Shown: piece by piece, positions 13,409 through 13,539 of the stretch
Layout of the letters: the number at the start of each line of letters is the position of its first letter
Numbering within the stretch: position 1 is the first letter of the stretch
Assembly (NCBI GenBank): GCA_007570905.1
Contig: RKSI01000189.1
Span: forward strand, 1-13,539
Direction of reading: 5' to 3'
DNA: 13,539 nt
Origin: Gammaproteobacteria bacterium
Lineage (GTDB): Bacteria; Pseudomonadota; Gammaproteobacteria; Poriferisulfidales; Oxydemutatoraceae
Program-made: the position numbers and the translations under genes
Notes under the pieces: generated by a model
Seen by the model: the letters and a program-made list of their open reading frames with translations, nothing else
The model's database searches: none
What the model was told of the DNA's origin: nothing

Positions 13409-13539
13409 TCATTCGTACCGGCCCCCGTCCGGGCGCAGATGCCGCCACGCCGAGCGCAGATACACCACCATCGACACCAGCGTCAGCGCCGCCGCGACAT
13501 ACAGCAGCGCGAGGCCGGCGAGGTTGGCGTCCAGGCCGG
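13409..13539 (-). CDS. pgsA: Phosphatidylglycerophosphate synthase, C-terminal end (5' part outside window)
   Basis: PgsA joins CDP-diacylglycerol and glycerol 3-phosphate to make phosphatidylglycerophosphate at the inner membrane, committing to phosphatidylglycerol and cardiolipin. Only the last 42 residues are present: a final membrane helix LAGLALLYVAAALTLVSM leading into VVYLRSAWRHLRP and a polar end. This matches the end of E. coli PgsA, which reads similarly (LIYVAAALTLWSM followed by YLSAA). The catalytic CDP-alcohol motif lies outside the window. The call is supported by context, since pgsA precedes the tRNA Gly-Cys-Leu group in E. coli. The stop is TGA at 13411-13409. The fragment is short, so certainty rests on both motif and synteny. 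Confidence 0.85.
   Translation of the reverse strand, partial: GLDANLAGLALLYVAAALTLVSMVVYLRSAWRHLRPDGGRYE

Noticed and set aside
1..13539. CRISPR arrays, insertion sequences, phage attachment sites
   Set aside because: No regularly spaced repeats, transposase motifs or terminal inverted repeats were seen. The tRNA genes show no partial duplicate nearby that would mark an integration site.

Overview
The window is GC-rich (roughly two thirds G+C by eye) and almost fully coding. Gene content and order point to a gammaproteobacterium. The block rpoN-hpf-ptsN-hprK-rapZ-EIIA(Man)-ptsH-ptsI-mgtE resembles the arrangement I recall from Xanthomonas/Xylella-like bacteria. The cluster pgsA / tRNA-Gly(GCC) / tRNA-Cys(GCA) / tRNA-Leu(UAA) is the neighbourhood known in E. 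coli as pgsA-glyW-cysT-leuZ. I cannot name the species.

Layout. (1) Positions 1-2811, plus strand: lower glycolysis, with the 3' end of pgk, then pyk (ATGA overlap) and a class I fructose-bisphosphate aldolase that has its own promoter-like sequence. (2) 2813-3646, plus strand: a glycosyltransferase of family GT6 (the ABO blood group / alpha-1,3-galactosyltransferase family) one base after the aldolase stop codon. It carries a DVD metal-binding motif and an eight-T tract. (3) 3643-11404, minus strand: one long tightly packed operon, read in the order rpoN, hpf, ptsN, hprK, rapZ, EIIA(Man-type), ptsH, ptsI, mgtE. Most junctions are 1-4 base start/stop overlaps. (4) 11470-12983, plus strand: kdsC and an eight-stranded outer-membrane beta-barrel protein. 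(5) 13021-13539: tRNA-Leu and tRNA-Cys on the minus strand, tRNA-Gly on the plus strand, and the 3' end of pgsA on the minus strand.

How the genes work together. Enzyme I, HPr, two EIIA proteins and HPr kinase/phosphorylase form a phosphotransfer chain. No sugar-transporting EIIB or EIIC is encoded here, so the chain probably senses PEP and energy or nitrogen state rather than importing sugar. Its PEP source is the glycolytic cluster on the left. RapZ controls amino-sugar synthesis in enterics, KdsC makes Kdo for lipopolysaccharide and the GT6 enzyme probably decorates a surface glycan, so cell-envelope carbohydrate is a recurring theme.

The most unexpected signals are: the bacterial GT6 gene with a DVD motif; near-total absence of the palindromes ACGT and AGCT (read by eye, one and two copies, all inside tRNA genes), with matching context-dependent codon choice; inversion of tRNA-Gly relative to the classic tRNA cluster; and direct divergence of rpoN from kdsC without the lpt genes that usually lie between them. 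No CRISPR array, insertion sequence or convincing intrinsic terminator was seen, and no gene-free stretch exceeds about 110 bases outside the tRNA region.
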